In this document: in pieces, positions 32,796-43,578 of the stretch
How positions within the stretch are numbered: position 1 is the first letter of the stretch
Layout: every line of letters starts with the position of its first letter
NCBI GenBank assembly: GCA_951802425.1
Contig: OX637800.1
Span: 1,984,001 to 2,048,000, forward strand
Length of the DNA: 64,000 bases
Direction of reading: 5' to 3'
From: Clavaria fumosa
Taxonomy: Eukaryota; Basidiomycota; Agaricomycetes; Agaricales; Clavariaceae
Program-made: the position numbers and the translations under genes
Notes under the pieces: model-generated
Database searches by the model: none
The model's input: the letters and a program-made list of their open reading frames with translations, nothing else
Told to the model about the DNA's origin: nothing

Positions 32796-34438
32796 CTACT
32801 CCGTGTGGGCGCTCCGTCCGCGCTCTGCTCGAGGGCGCCTAGGTAGCGCCCTCCATGAGTCTACACCTTGCAGTTCAAGGTAATGGTCTAGAGCAGCCAG
32901 CTCTTTGACCCCCATGTACGGCTCCCAGGTCGTATCCCCGAGGTTCCATCGAACCTCGCATTCCAGGTGGCGGCCTTCCCACCTATGGCCAATAATGGTG
33001 TCTACTAGCCATTCCTCCTTTGGATCCACACCAAAGTCATAAAAGACTTTCACTTCACAATGCGGAAACAACACGTCGTCGTTTGGTTCATGTCGCCGCA
33101 ACTGGCTGACATGGAACGTCGGATGGATTCTCCTCGACTTTAGCGAGTCGGGGAGCTCCAGCTCATACGTAGACGATTCTGGTCTACACGACTGTATTGG
33201 GTATGGCCCAATAAACTTCGGCATGAGCTTTCTAGCTCGTTTTTTAGGGAGATTCAAGTTCTCCATTGAGAGGTAGACTAATTCTCCCTCTCTAAACGGG
33301 TGCTCTGCCCGTCTATGCTGGTTAGCGTAAAACGTCTGGTGGATGCGACTTTCTATAATTGTGTCATGCACCATTGCAAGGTTGAGCGCGGCTTTCTCCG
33401 CGAACATCCGTACCCCTCTGGGCACCGCCCGGAGGTTGTCTGGCAACTCTGCCATCATCTGGGGCATGTACCCATAGGTGAGCTCAAACAGGGCAAACCC
33501 CGTTGACGCGCTTATTGACGTGTTAATGGCAAATTCGACCATTGGAATTCGCTCTGCCCAGTCTGTCTGGTCCGGTTGGACCACAGATCGGAGGATCTGA
33601 GACATGGATCGGATCGACCGTTCCATCGCTCCATCCGTCTGCGGATGGAAAGCTGTGGACATCTGCAGCTTGACACCGAGTAGTCAGTGTGTTTCCTGCC
33701 AAAAGGCAGATGTAAATCTCAGATCATGATCGGACACAATCGATCCTGGCAACCCATGCAGTCTCACTACATGGGTTAGGAAGAGCCAGGCTAGCTCTGC
33801 TGCCGTTACCGAAACGGTAACTGGTACTAGGTGTACCAGTGAAGTGAGGCAGCAGATCACCACCCAGAGGTAGTCCGCCTCTTTCGACATAGGGAATGGA
33901 CCTACGAAGTCCATTCCTATTGATTCCCAGGGCCGCCTGGGGATTGGAAGGGTGTGTAGAAGCCCTTGCGGCTTCTGAGGGGAAGTCTTGCTCGTCTGGC
34001 ACACACCGCATGACGAGCAAAACTTATCGATGTCTTTAGACACCGATGGCCACCAGTAGTAATGGTGGACATAATCCATCATTATCCGTGACCCCATGTG
34101 TCCTAGGACCGCATGGGCTTCCTGGATTATTCTCCCAGGGATGCTTTTCCCCTCATGAAGGGTACAAGGCATGCAGAGCACCTCATCTCCCTTTTTATTC
34201 TCAGCAAAGATCAGGTCATCCCTGATCTTAAAACCAGTGTAGTTTCCCAGTTTCTCCAAAATTATTTTGAACAGGCGATCCTGTTCATAGCCATCACGGA
34301 TGCTTTGCAGCATCCTGCTATCCCCCCCTTCCATGTGGGGCCTTAAGGGCACAAGTGTCTCGTCCCTCACATCCCCATCTGCTTGGGGCACAGGCGGCAG
34401 TTGCTCCTGCTCGGTCTCCTGGTCCGCGGCAGGTGCGT
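32796..34438 (-). pseudogene. pol: MG integrase with C-terminal chromodomain (3' part of pol)
   Basis: The frame continues from RNase H after removal of element B. HHCC zinc binding is visible (HAVLGHMGSRIMMDY ... CSSCGVCQTSK), with catalytic residues in GMDFVGPFP, SDHDLRFTSAF and TDGAMERSIR. The C-terminus has a GPKFIGPYPI-type fold (FIGPYPIQSCRPES) and a chromodomain (WLVDTIIGHRWEGRHLECEV, then TTWEPYMGV). A TGA at 33684-33686, where TGG is expected after WQETH, splits the core between the second Asp and the Glu. The frame upstream of about 34438 is LTR sequence of element B. Confidence 0.9.
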
Positions 34439-35344
34439 TGTAAGGATAATATGCGGTTTGAACATAGAAACATGACAGATACCGATCATCCGGATATTTC
34501 GGGATCCAAAGCAATCGCGTCCGATACGATCCGATAACAATCCGACACCATCCGATAACGACCGATACTTGTCCGACATCAGACTCTCCGGTCTCCAACT
34601 CCCTGTGAAGATCACAGCCCACAGGTCTCACACACCACCCACGCCTTTCTATTTCATCACTCCAGCATGGTCAGCGCTCGACATACTCATTATTCCATTT
34701 CCATTCCTTTATTTCATATAACATGCTGTAAATTTCATATTGTGATCCCTTTCAACCATTCAATCATTTGAACGTTTCCAACCCTTTGCAGTACTTTGCC
34801 CATTGTTCCTAATACCCCTTTGCTGTACCAGCCCCACTTTCCTTCAGTTTACAAGCGGTCTGGACATGTGCTACTCATCGGACATTTCATTCCTCCGAGC
34901 TACTCAATTCTCTTGTGATATAACTCCCTCATGTAACCCTTCACGCGACATGGCGCTGTGCCATATGTTTTCCGGACATTTCCGTACATTCCAATTTGCT
35001 GTACTTACAGAACTGTACTTAAGCACACTTCGGACTATACGGAAATCCAGCTTTTTAACGCCCACATCGTGCTGTGATTTTTAGCAAGCTCACCTTTTGT
35101 CGTACCTATTGATCCGCTGGCCTTCGTCGTCACCGGTGCCTCGAACCTTCGATCCAAACATCGGACTCTATCGGATCCGATACCGGATACTCCGGACAAC
35201 GTATATTTTCACTCTCTGAACCTTTTGCACTCAACCTCCATATCCTCCAAGGTTCTGTCTAGTATACCCGTTGTGCAATAAGACCCCCTGAAGAACCCGG
35301 CCGCGAACATCTGTTTGCAGCCAACACCTGTACAGCCTACTACA
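34439..35344 (+). repeat. B 5' LTR (906 bp)
   Basis: It starts TGTAAGGATAATATGCGG and ends CAGCCTACTACA. A putative primer-binding site (TGGAGCCCACCGCGAGG) follows within five bases. A dense cluster of CCGAT/ATCGG words lies near 34480-34590. About a dozen differences from the 3' LTR are visible, nearly all C/T or G/A. Confidence 0.95.
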
Positions 35345-35571
35345 ATTTTGGAGCCCACCGCGAGGGGGTCGTAACAACGTCTTCACTACAGCCTTCAAGG
35401 ATTCCCAGAGGCTCCTCCGCTTTCCAGCCTCGACGCTCCGAACGTCTGAGAAGTCAAAACCCGGATCGAATCACAGAACCACCGCACTCCGAACCTCCCA
35501 GAGAAGTAATTGAAACTTCCCACTTTCTTCCATCAGACATTCCCAGTATTTCATCCATTGTTTACTCCCAC

Positions 35572-37731
35572 ATGAGCTTCGCCACCCCGGTTACCTCATT
35601 ACCACAGATCTTCGAAGAACCACACTCACCGCTCACACCACTACCCCTCGAACTGAACACCTTACAATTTCCAACTGACGAACCACAGAATCCTCTCGAC
35701 ACCGTACAAGAACTTCCTCATGCAGCAATACCAATGGCCAACCAACCGAGATATCCGCTCCGTGGCGCTCATGGGGCCCCCGCCTTTGATGGAGTACCAA
35801 CCCATCTCAACCGGTATTTCGAGGACATCGACATCGTACTCACTGGCATTAATCCAGACGTTCCGGAAGCCGATTTAATTCGGTACGCAAAGCACTACCT
35901 CGACACAGACACATGTCTCCTCTGGGAGACCCTCACACCAGCCCCGGACCCGGTATGGACCTGGGAAACCTTCAAAGCGGCTGTCCGACGCCTTTATCCA
36001 GGCTCCGATGGCGGTCGTTTGTTTTCTGTCGCCGACTTGGACCGTTTCATATCAGACTCGGCCCAAAAAGGGGTTTACACACGCGCAGAACATGGAGAAT
36101 ATTACCGGGACTTTCTCCGGATCACTTCGCACCTGATCACCTCCCAACGTATGTCTACAAATGACAGAAACCGGCTTTACATCCTCGGATTTGGGGATCA
36201 TACTAGGCGCCGGATCGAGAGCCGGCTCGCGATTATACTACCTAATCACCATCCGGAGGACCCATACCTGATGAATGAGGTTCACGCCGCAGCCGAATTT
36301 CTACTCTCCTCAACGTCCCCACACTCCGTAACAACCGATCAATTCTCCGGACCTATCCGCTTTGCATCCGCAGCCCCCAGGAGAGAAACGAAACCAGTGA
36401 TCAAGAAGGAAGAATTTGATATGTCCGCAGCCTTGGCAACATTCGCCTCCACAATGGCTCGCATCGAATCAATTTTATCAGCCCAGTCTCTCGAACAGGC
36501 AAAACGTTCTGCTCCTCGGACGACGAATTCCCCTGCAGGCCGGACGTGTAATTTCTGTTCAGAACCAGGTCATTTTATTAGTGCCTGTCTGAAGGCCCTC
36601 GAATACATCAAGTCCGGTAAATGTATACGGAACACCGAAGGCAGAATTTGCCTTCCCTCCGGACGATACTTGCCAGGCACTATTGTGGGAAATAACCTAT
36701 CAGAGCGCTTTGACAAGTACTACGCCACCTACCAATCCCAGAATACGCAACCGGCAACAACCGCGGTATTTGAAGCACAGCCGATCGGACCATCCGCTCA
36801 CCCCCCGGACATGGAAGACGAATCGGAAGAAGAAGATAACGAGACGACCGCATTGGAAAACATGGTCCGCACCTTTGCAAATGATGTGGCAAAGAAAGTA
36901 GATAAGGGCAAAAGGAAAGCGCCCACACCCAGGAATAACGATCCACAGCCATCTAGGTTACCTCCTCCGCCTGCCGTTGTCATTACCTCGCCTCCGGTCA
37001 CGCGCCCATCAAAGCCGGAAAGAATCGAACGATCCGACATCCAGTATCATTACCAAGCTCCGATAGAAAATCCGGTAACCGTTCAACAAGTTTTCGATTG
37101 CGCACTCGACATTCCGGTCCGTGTGACACCCCGTGAATTACTCACCATTTCCGGAGACGTCCGCAAAAAGATGAAGGATATGGTTACTGCCCACCGAGTT
37201 CCAGTCACCGCGTCCGTTGTACAGGATACGCTCTACACAAACGTTACAACCCCGGACACCTCCGATCTTGTCATAGCTGTCGATGCCGCTCCGCTCCGCA
37301 TCGTAGAAGGCATATTGGATAGCCGGATCGCCGCGGAGTGCTTGCTCGATCAAGGCAGCTCAATCGTGGCAATGCGAAGAGACGTTTGGGAGAAGCTCGG
37401 TAATCCGCTGCACTCCAAGCGCGTAATTCATATGGAGTCCTCACACGGTACCATCGCCCCGACGCTCGGACTGATAAAGAACTTTCCCTTGCAGATCGGT
37501 CCATGCACGTTTCATGTCCAAATGCAGGTCGCCGATACCCTACCTTGCGAGGTCCTCGTCGGATGCCCGTTCTTTATGCTTACCGGCTCCCAAACTATCG
37601 ACCATCCTCATGGTGCCCAAGACCTGATCCTGAACGATCCGAACACTGGAGAAAGGATCATCATACCGACAAAGGAGCGAATCCCGATCCGGAAGAACCT
37701 CAAACTTCAGAAACCGCATCCGGATTTTTGA
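35572..37731 (+). CDS. gag: Element B gag-protease (719 aa), intact frame
   Basis: The ATG at 35572 gives 719 codons. A second Met at 35734 (MANQPRYPLRGAHGAPAFDG) is the only start shared with C and may be the real one. An alpha-helical capsid region lies in the first 250 residues or so from that Met (YFEDIDIVLTG, RLYPGSDGGRLFSVADLDRF). A CCHC zinc knuckle CNFCSEPGHFISAC follows, then an acidic linker. A retropepsin-like domain has CLLDQGSSIVAM, where the usual D-T/S-G reads D-Q-G. The stop TGA at 37729-37731 overlaps an ATG of the pol frame (TGATG). It would form particles and process the polyprotein. Confidence 0.88.
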   Translation: MSFATPVTSLPQIFEEPHSPLTPLPLELNTLQFPTDEPQNPLDTVQELPHAAIPMANQPRYPLRGAHGAPAFDGVPTHLNRYFEDIDIVLTGINPDVPEADLIRYAKHYLDTDTCLLWETLTPAPDPVWTWETFKAAVRRLYPGSDGGRLFSVADLDRFISDSAQKGVYTRAEHGEYYRDFLRITSHLITSQRMSTNDRNRLYILGFGDHTRRRIESRLAIILPNHHPEDPYLMNEVHAAAEFLLSSTSPHSVTTDQFSGPIRFASAAPRRETKPVIKKEEFDMSAALATFASTMARIESILSAQSLEQAKRSAPRTTNSPAGRTCNFCSEPGHFISACLKALEYIKSGKCIRNTEGRICLPSGRYLPGTIVGNNLSERFDKYYATYQSQNTQPATTAVFEAQPIGPSAHPPDMEDESEEEDNETTALENMVRTFANDVAKKVDKGKRKAPTPRNNDPQPSRLPPPPAVVITSPPVTRPSKPERIERSDIQYHYQAPIENPVTVQQVFDCALDIPVRVTPRELLTISGDVRKKMKDMVTAHRVPVTASVVQDTLYTNVTTPDTSDLVIAVDAAPLRIVEGILDSRIAAECLLDQGSSIVAMRRDVWEKLGNPLHSKRVIHMESSHGTIAPTLGLIKNFPLQIGPCTFHVQMQVADTLPCEVLVGCPFFMLTGSQTIDHPHGAQDLILNDPNTGERIIIPTKERIPIRKNLKLQKPHPDF

Positions 37732-40700
37732 TGGCTGGAGCCTCGATTATCCGCAAATCTATGGACTCACCTCCGGTCGATGCGGACACGGAACCTATAC
37801 CCAAATACGAGACTCCAGCCATCTTTTCTACTTCCGTTCAAAATTTCTCATCATCTTCCCTTGTAAATTTAGCACCTCCCGATCCCATTCCCAGTATCAG
37901 TTTCTCGGACGTTTCTCTCGATTCCGTTGATTCCCCGGTCGCTATTGAATGTGAACCGACACATCCGAATATCGCATACCCTCTGTACAACAATACCTCC
38001 GAAATGAATTTCCCGTCTACGGACACCCTTTTGCCAGTTTACCTAGGAAAGAAATATAAGAAGGTAGCGAACCGCGTCAATCCGATCAAAGCAACGGTAC
38101 CCGAAGAATTCCGGATTGTCCGACGCCGGCATCCAGACCCCCTAGCCAATATACCAACACTTCCAACACACCCACCCGATTTCACCCCCGGTCTCCGATA
38201 TACTCAAAACCGGAAAGATGCGCATAACGCAAACCCCACCGGATTTTTATGGCCGGACGAAGAAAAACTCGTTCACTATCTGATTAAAGCCCAGGAGGAT
38301 GCCTTCGCTTGGACGGAGACCGAAAAAGGATGATTCGACGCAAAATACTTCGATCCGATCATCATCCCGACAGTTGAACATGTTCCCTGGATTTTCAAAA
38401 ATATACCGATTCCTCCTGGCATCTACGACGAAGTCCTGAAGGTCATCCGAGAAAAGATAGCTGCGGGAGTATACGAAGAATCCAACTCCTCCTACCGGTC
38501 CCAGTGGTTTTGCGTGTTAAAGAAAGACGGAAAGTCCCTCCAACTTGTCCATAATCTCCAACCGTTGAACAAAGTTACTATCGGTGACTCCGCGGTTCCC
38601 CCGATAATGGAGGTTTTTGCGGAATCATTCGCCGGACGCAGATGCTATGGATCACTCAACCTTTTCGTCTCCTTCAATCAGCGGTCCCTTGACGAACGGA
38701 GTCGAGACCTTACCACGTTCCAAACCCCTCTCAGAGCCAAACGGCTCACTTGCGTCCCCATGGGATACACCAATGCGACGCAGATTATGCATGGAGATGT
38801 CACGCATATTCTCCAAGACGAAATTCCGCACGTAACCATCCCATTTGTAGACGATGTAGCGATTAAGGGCCCGGAGACCCGATACGAGCTTCCGGACGGC
38901 ACTTACAAGACGATCCCGGAGAATCCGCAAATACGGCGGTTCGTTTGGGAGCATTTGAATAACGTCAACCGGGTGCTCCAACGAGTCAAAATAGTCGGAG
39001 GAACCTTTAATGGCAAGAAAACGACAATTTGCACCCCCGAAACAATCGTTACCGGACACACGTGCACATATGAAGGGCGAGTTCCGGACGCTTCCAATGT
39101 TCAGCGCATTCGAGACTGGCCTCCGTGCGAAACACTTACAGATGTACGATCATTTTTAGGCGTCTGCAGACTGCTCCGGATATTCATCAAAAACTACGCC
39201 GTACTTGCCCGACCACTTGTCAGCCTAACTCGTAAGGACGTCCCATTCAGGTTCGAAGAAGAAGAGCAAAATTCAATGGACCGACTTAAACACGCAATAG
39301 TCAACTCATCCGCCATTTGACCGATCGATTACTGTTCTGGGCGGCCCGTAATTATGGCCGTCGACTCGTCCAACATCGCCATCGGCTTCGCGCTATTTCA
39401 AATCGGACAAGATGGAATCCGATACCCATCCAGATTTGGCTCGATTACCTGGAACGAACGCGAGGCCCGATACTCTCAAGCAAAAATCGAATTATATGGA
39501 CTCTTCCGCGCACTTCGGTCATACCAGATTTACCTTATCGGCCTTCCGAAATTCACCATTGAAATGGACGCGAAGTTCATTAAGGGTATGCTAAACAATC
39601 CGGACGTTCAACCAAACACTGCCATGAATCGATGGATTGCCGGTATACTACTCTTCGATTTCGACCTTGTTCATATTCCCGCAGATAAACACACCGGAGC
39701 CGACGGACTATCACGCCGACGTGCCGCAGATGGTGAAGAAGACACCGAGTCCGAAGATCACGAAGACTGGATCGATCGGAGCTATGTATTCGCCATGGAA
39801 CACATGAATCGAGCACCGGACGCTTCCTACCCATCCGAGACGCCACTTGCCGGCATCGCCCATTCTCGCTTCAAAGTTTACACAGGATCGATGCTACTCA
39901 ATTTGACGGTACCATCCAATGATTCACCGGCTCCGAATGAATCCTCCACCATTCTTATACCGTGACCCGACGCAGCAAAGAAAAGAGAAGACCAGATCCG
40001 GAAAATAGAATCTTTCCTTCGAAACCCGATCCGTCCTTCTGGCATCGATGCAAACCAGTTCCGACGATTAATCCGCTCCGCATCCCAGTTCTTCATTCTA
40101 GATGACAAGCTATGGCGTCGCCGACCTAACGGATGCCACCAGGTAGTGCCTCCGGACCACAAACGGCTCGCAATTATCACAGAGGTACATGATTCACTCA
40201 GCCACAAAGGCGTTTACGTTATCCGGACACGTATTCTAAATCGGTTCTGGTGGCCGGTGTTGGATCAAGACGTAAAATGGTTTGTCCGAACTTGTCACCA
40301 ATGCCAGACTCGGCAAATCCGGAAGATTTTTATTCCACCGACGGTCGCCACGCCGGCCGGTCTTTTCCGTCGAGCGCATATAGATACCATGTTCCTACCC
40401 AAAACCCGTGGTTTCCGACTTCTTGTCCACGCCCGATGCTCGTTATCCGCATACCCGGAAGCAAGACCGCTACGAAATGAGACCGCCCGACTTCTCGGAA
40501 CCTTCATATTTGAAGATATACTGTGCCGATGGGGAGCCGTAGAAGAAATTATTACAGATAACGGTGCCCCATTTATCAAAGCTCTCGATTTCCTCAAGAA
40601 GCGGTATGGAATCCATCACATCCGTATTTCCGGATATAATTCCCGTGCTAACAGCGTCATCGAACATGCCCACCGGTCGGTCCACAAGTCGTTAATCAAA

Positions 40701-41465
40701 GCAGCAGACGGAGACGAATCGAAATGGCCGGACGTTTTACCCTCAGTCATTTGGGCAGAACGAACCACAATCCAATGATCCACCGGTCACTCTCCATTTT
40801 ACATCGCACACGGCGTCGAACCGCTTTTCCCTTTCGACATATCTGAAGCAACATATCTAATTCCGACCGCCAATGCCCCGATGACCACTCCGGAACTGAT
40901 AGCCCTTCGTGCCCGCCAACTGCAAAAACGAGAAGAAGATCTAGCAACAATCGCCGATAAAGTGCTCGCTGCCCGCAAACAATCCGTCAAACAGTTCATC
41001 GACGCACACTGCAAGTCTATAATCGATTACGACTTCCAACCCGGATCGCTGGTATTGATCCGAAACTCGGCCGTAGAAATGGAATTAAACCGGAAGACAA
41101 AACCGCGATTCTTCGGACCGATGATCGTTGTCCGCCGAACTCAATACAGCGCATACATCCTCTCAGAACTCGACGGCGCCATCTCCAAAATCCACTACGC
41201 AGCTTTCCGCATCATTCCCTACTATCCGCGGTCGCAAACATCGATTCCGGTCACTGCTATCACCGACCAAACGACGGAGATAAACCAGGACGTCCCTCAC
41301 CATCAAACACACGAGACGTCACATAACTCTATCAACACCGAAGATGAGGAAAGCCAGGCGGCCGATCTATCCGATGAATCCGACAACGAGGCCACCGATA
41401 CCGATGCTCCGGAAACTCGTCCGCAATGCTCCGGAGCAACCCGGAACCTTCGGCCTCGCCATTAA
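37731..41465 (+). pseudogene. pol: Element B pol with four TGA nonsense codons
   Basis: This is the same frame as C's pol, -1 relative to gag. An in-frame ATG at 37731 overlaps the gag stop. It carries RT (IPFVDDVAIKGP, F-V-D-D in place of Y-x-D-D), RNase H (MAVDSSNIAIGFALF) and integrase (HHCC, HIDTMF, TDNGAPF, VIEHAH). TGA codons at 38331-38333, 39318-39320, 39963-39965 and 40776-40778 all sit where C or A has CGA (or CGG at the last site), so each is a C-to-T change at CpG. The last is shared with copy A. Integrase also shows N-S-V-I-E-H-A, a change near the catalytic Glu relative to C. This copy is dead unless complemented. Confidence 0.93.
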
Positions 41466-41543
41466 GCACTTTCCTCCATCGTATCTCTTAGTCCCCTATA
41501 ATTTACATTGATTTCCTTTGAAGTTCCGCACAGAAAATCGCCC

Positions 41544-41555
41544 AAAAAAAAAAAA
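41544..41555 (+). repeat. A-tract downstream of pol (copy B)
   Basis: Twelve A residues, then TTGAAAAAAAAATTG. This is the same position as in A and C. Confidence 0.8.
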
Positions 41556-41708
41556 TTGAAAAAAAAATTGAAATTTCGGACAAGTCCAAACTTTATACCA
41601 GACGTTTCTTTAACCATTTTCTTACATTCTCACATCCCTCACTCACTTTTCTAGCACGACATAATATAGCAAATGGGAAAAAGAAAAATATATATATAAA
41701 TACAATAC

Positions 41709-42271
41709 TTATACAGTAAGGCGCTCACCAAGGAGAAGCATCCGGAGCAACTCGGCTCCGGCCTTCACCTGGTCGGCCCCCCTCTCCATCATCTGGAGCG
41801 CCTGCTCCAGCGCCTCTCTGACCGATGGTCCCGCCGCCGTCTCCCGCTCCTTTCCCTTCCGGCTAGGGCCCGCCTCCGCCTTCCTCCTCTTCGCTGACGG
41901 CTCCTCCACCAGCTCCACGCTGTCATCTTCAATTTCATCCTCCTCCTCCTCCTCCTCCTCCTCCTCCGGCGTCGTCTCCTCGTGAACCGGTACCCGCGTT
42001 GCACCTCGCCTCGGCCTTTTGCTCGCGGTCGCTTCCGCCGCCTTCGGACCTACACCACTACGTTAGCCGATACAGATCTGGTACTCTCTTGACTTACCTC
42101 CGGCACCGGACACCGCGACCCTCTCGGCTTTCACCCCTGAAACACACCTTTTAGATTGATTCATCAAGAAATAAAAAGAATATTACTTACCTCGTACAGC
42201 CGAGAGACTGCACGACACCTTGTATGTCCGGCACCACCGGCACGCTATCCCCTCCACTCTGTAACACGCGC
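41709..42271 (-). pseudogene. Element B antisense gene, 3' part (last exons)
   Basis: The last exon ends ADQVKAGAELLRMLLLGE at 41709, preceded by an acidic/basic region with a (TCC)n tract giving poly-Glu. The second half of the cysteine cluster (CRWCRTYKVSCS) follows on the 5' side. Exon-intron boundaries resemble those of C (acceptor near 42120, donor near 42194). Element C interrupts the gene just before the third cysteine codon, and the rest continues at 52172. Confidence 0.8.
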
Positions 42272-43189
42272 TGTAAGGACCATATGCGATCTAAACACGG
42301 AAACATGACAGATACCGACTATCCGGATGTTTTGCGATCCAAAGAAATTACGTGCGATACGAACCGATAACGATCCGACACCGTCCGATAACGACCGATA
42401 GTATCCGATACATGTCCGATGTCGGACACTTCGGTCTTCAATCCCCCGTGACGATCACAGCCCACCGCTCTCACACACCGCCCACGCCTCTCTATTTCAC
42501 CTCTCCAGCACGGTCAGCGCTCGACATACACACTATTCCATTCCCATTCCTTTATTTCATATACCATGCTGTAAATTTCATATTATGATCCCTTTCAACC
42601 ATTCAATCGTTTAAACGTTTCAAACCCTTTGCAGTACCTTGTCCATTGTTCTTAGTACCCCTTTGCTGTACCAGCCCCACTTTCCTTCAGTTTATGAGCG
42701 GTCCGGACATTTGCTAGTTATCGGACATTTCATTCCTCCGAGCTACTCATTTCCCTTGTGATATAACTCCTTCATGTAACCCTTCACGCGACATGGCGCT
42801 GTTCCATGTGTTTTCCGGACATTTCCGTACATTCCAATTTGCTGTACTTACAGAACTGTACTTAAGTACACTCCGGACCTCTCTGAAATACAGCTTTCTG
42901 AACCCCTTCTCTCTGTTAGAAACCTCACCTAAGCTCACCCGTCGTCGCAACCTTCGATCCGCTGGCCTCCGTCGTTGCCGGCCCTTCGTCTTATCGCACC
43001 ATCCTTATCGGATTTTATCGGACACATAGCAGAATATCCCGGACACCGTATATTTCTATTTCTCACATATTTTGAATTCATACTCCACATCCTCAAGGGT
43101 GTTTGGTGAATCTCTAACGCCTTACAGGAACCCCTGAAGGACTTGACTGTAATCAAGCAGTTGCAGCAAGAACCGTAATACCCACTACA
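42272..43189 (+). repeat. C 5' LTR (918 bp)
   Basis: It starts TGTAAGGACCATATGCG and ends AATACCCACTACA, followed by a putative primer-binding site TGGAGCCCACCGCGAGG. The first 180 bp contain repeated CCGAT, CCGAC and TCGGAC words, several spaced about 10-14 bp apart. Confidence 0.95.
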
Positions 43190-43578
43190 ATTCTGGAGCC
43201 CACCGCGAGGGGTTCAACAAGACGTCTTCACTACCACCCTCAAGGATTCCCAGAGGCTCATCCGCTCCTCAGCCTCGACGCTCCGAACGCCTGAGAAGTC
43301 GAAACCCGAATCCGATCACAGAACCACCGCCCTCCGAACCCCCCGGAGAAGTAATTGAAACTTCCCACCTTCTTCCATCGGACATTCCCAGTATCTCATC
43401 CATTGTCTACTCCCACACGAGTTTCACCACTCCGGATCCCTCACTACCACAGACCTTCGAACAACCACACTCACCGCTTACACCACTTCCCCTTGAACCA
43501 GACATCCTTCATTTCCCGCCCGAAACACCTCAGAATTCACCAGACGAAGTTCACTCACCGCCCCACGCACCAATACAA

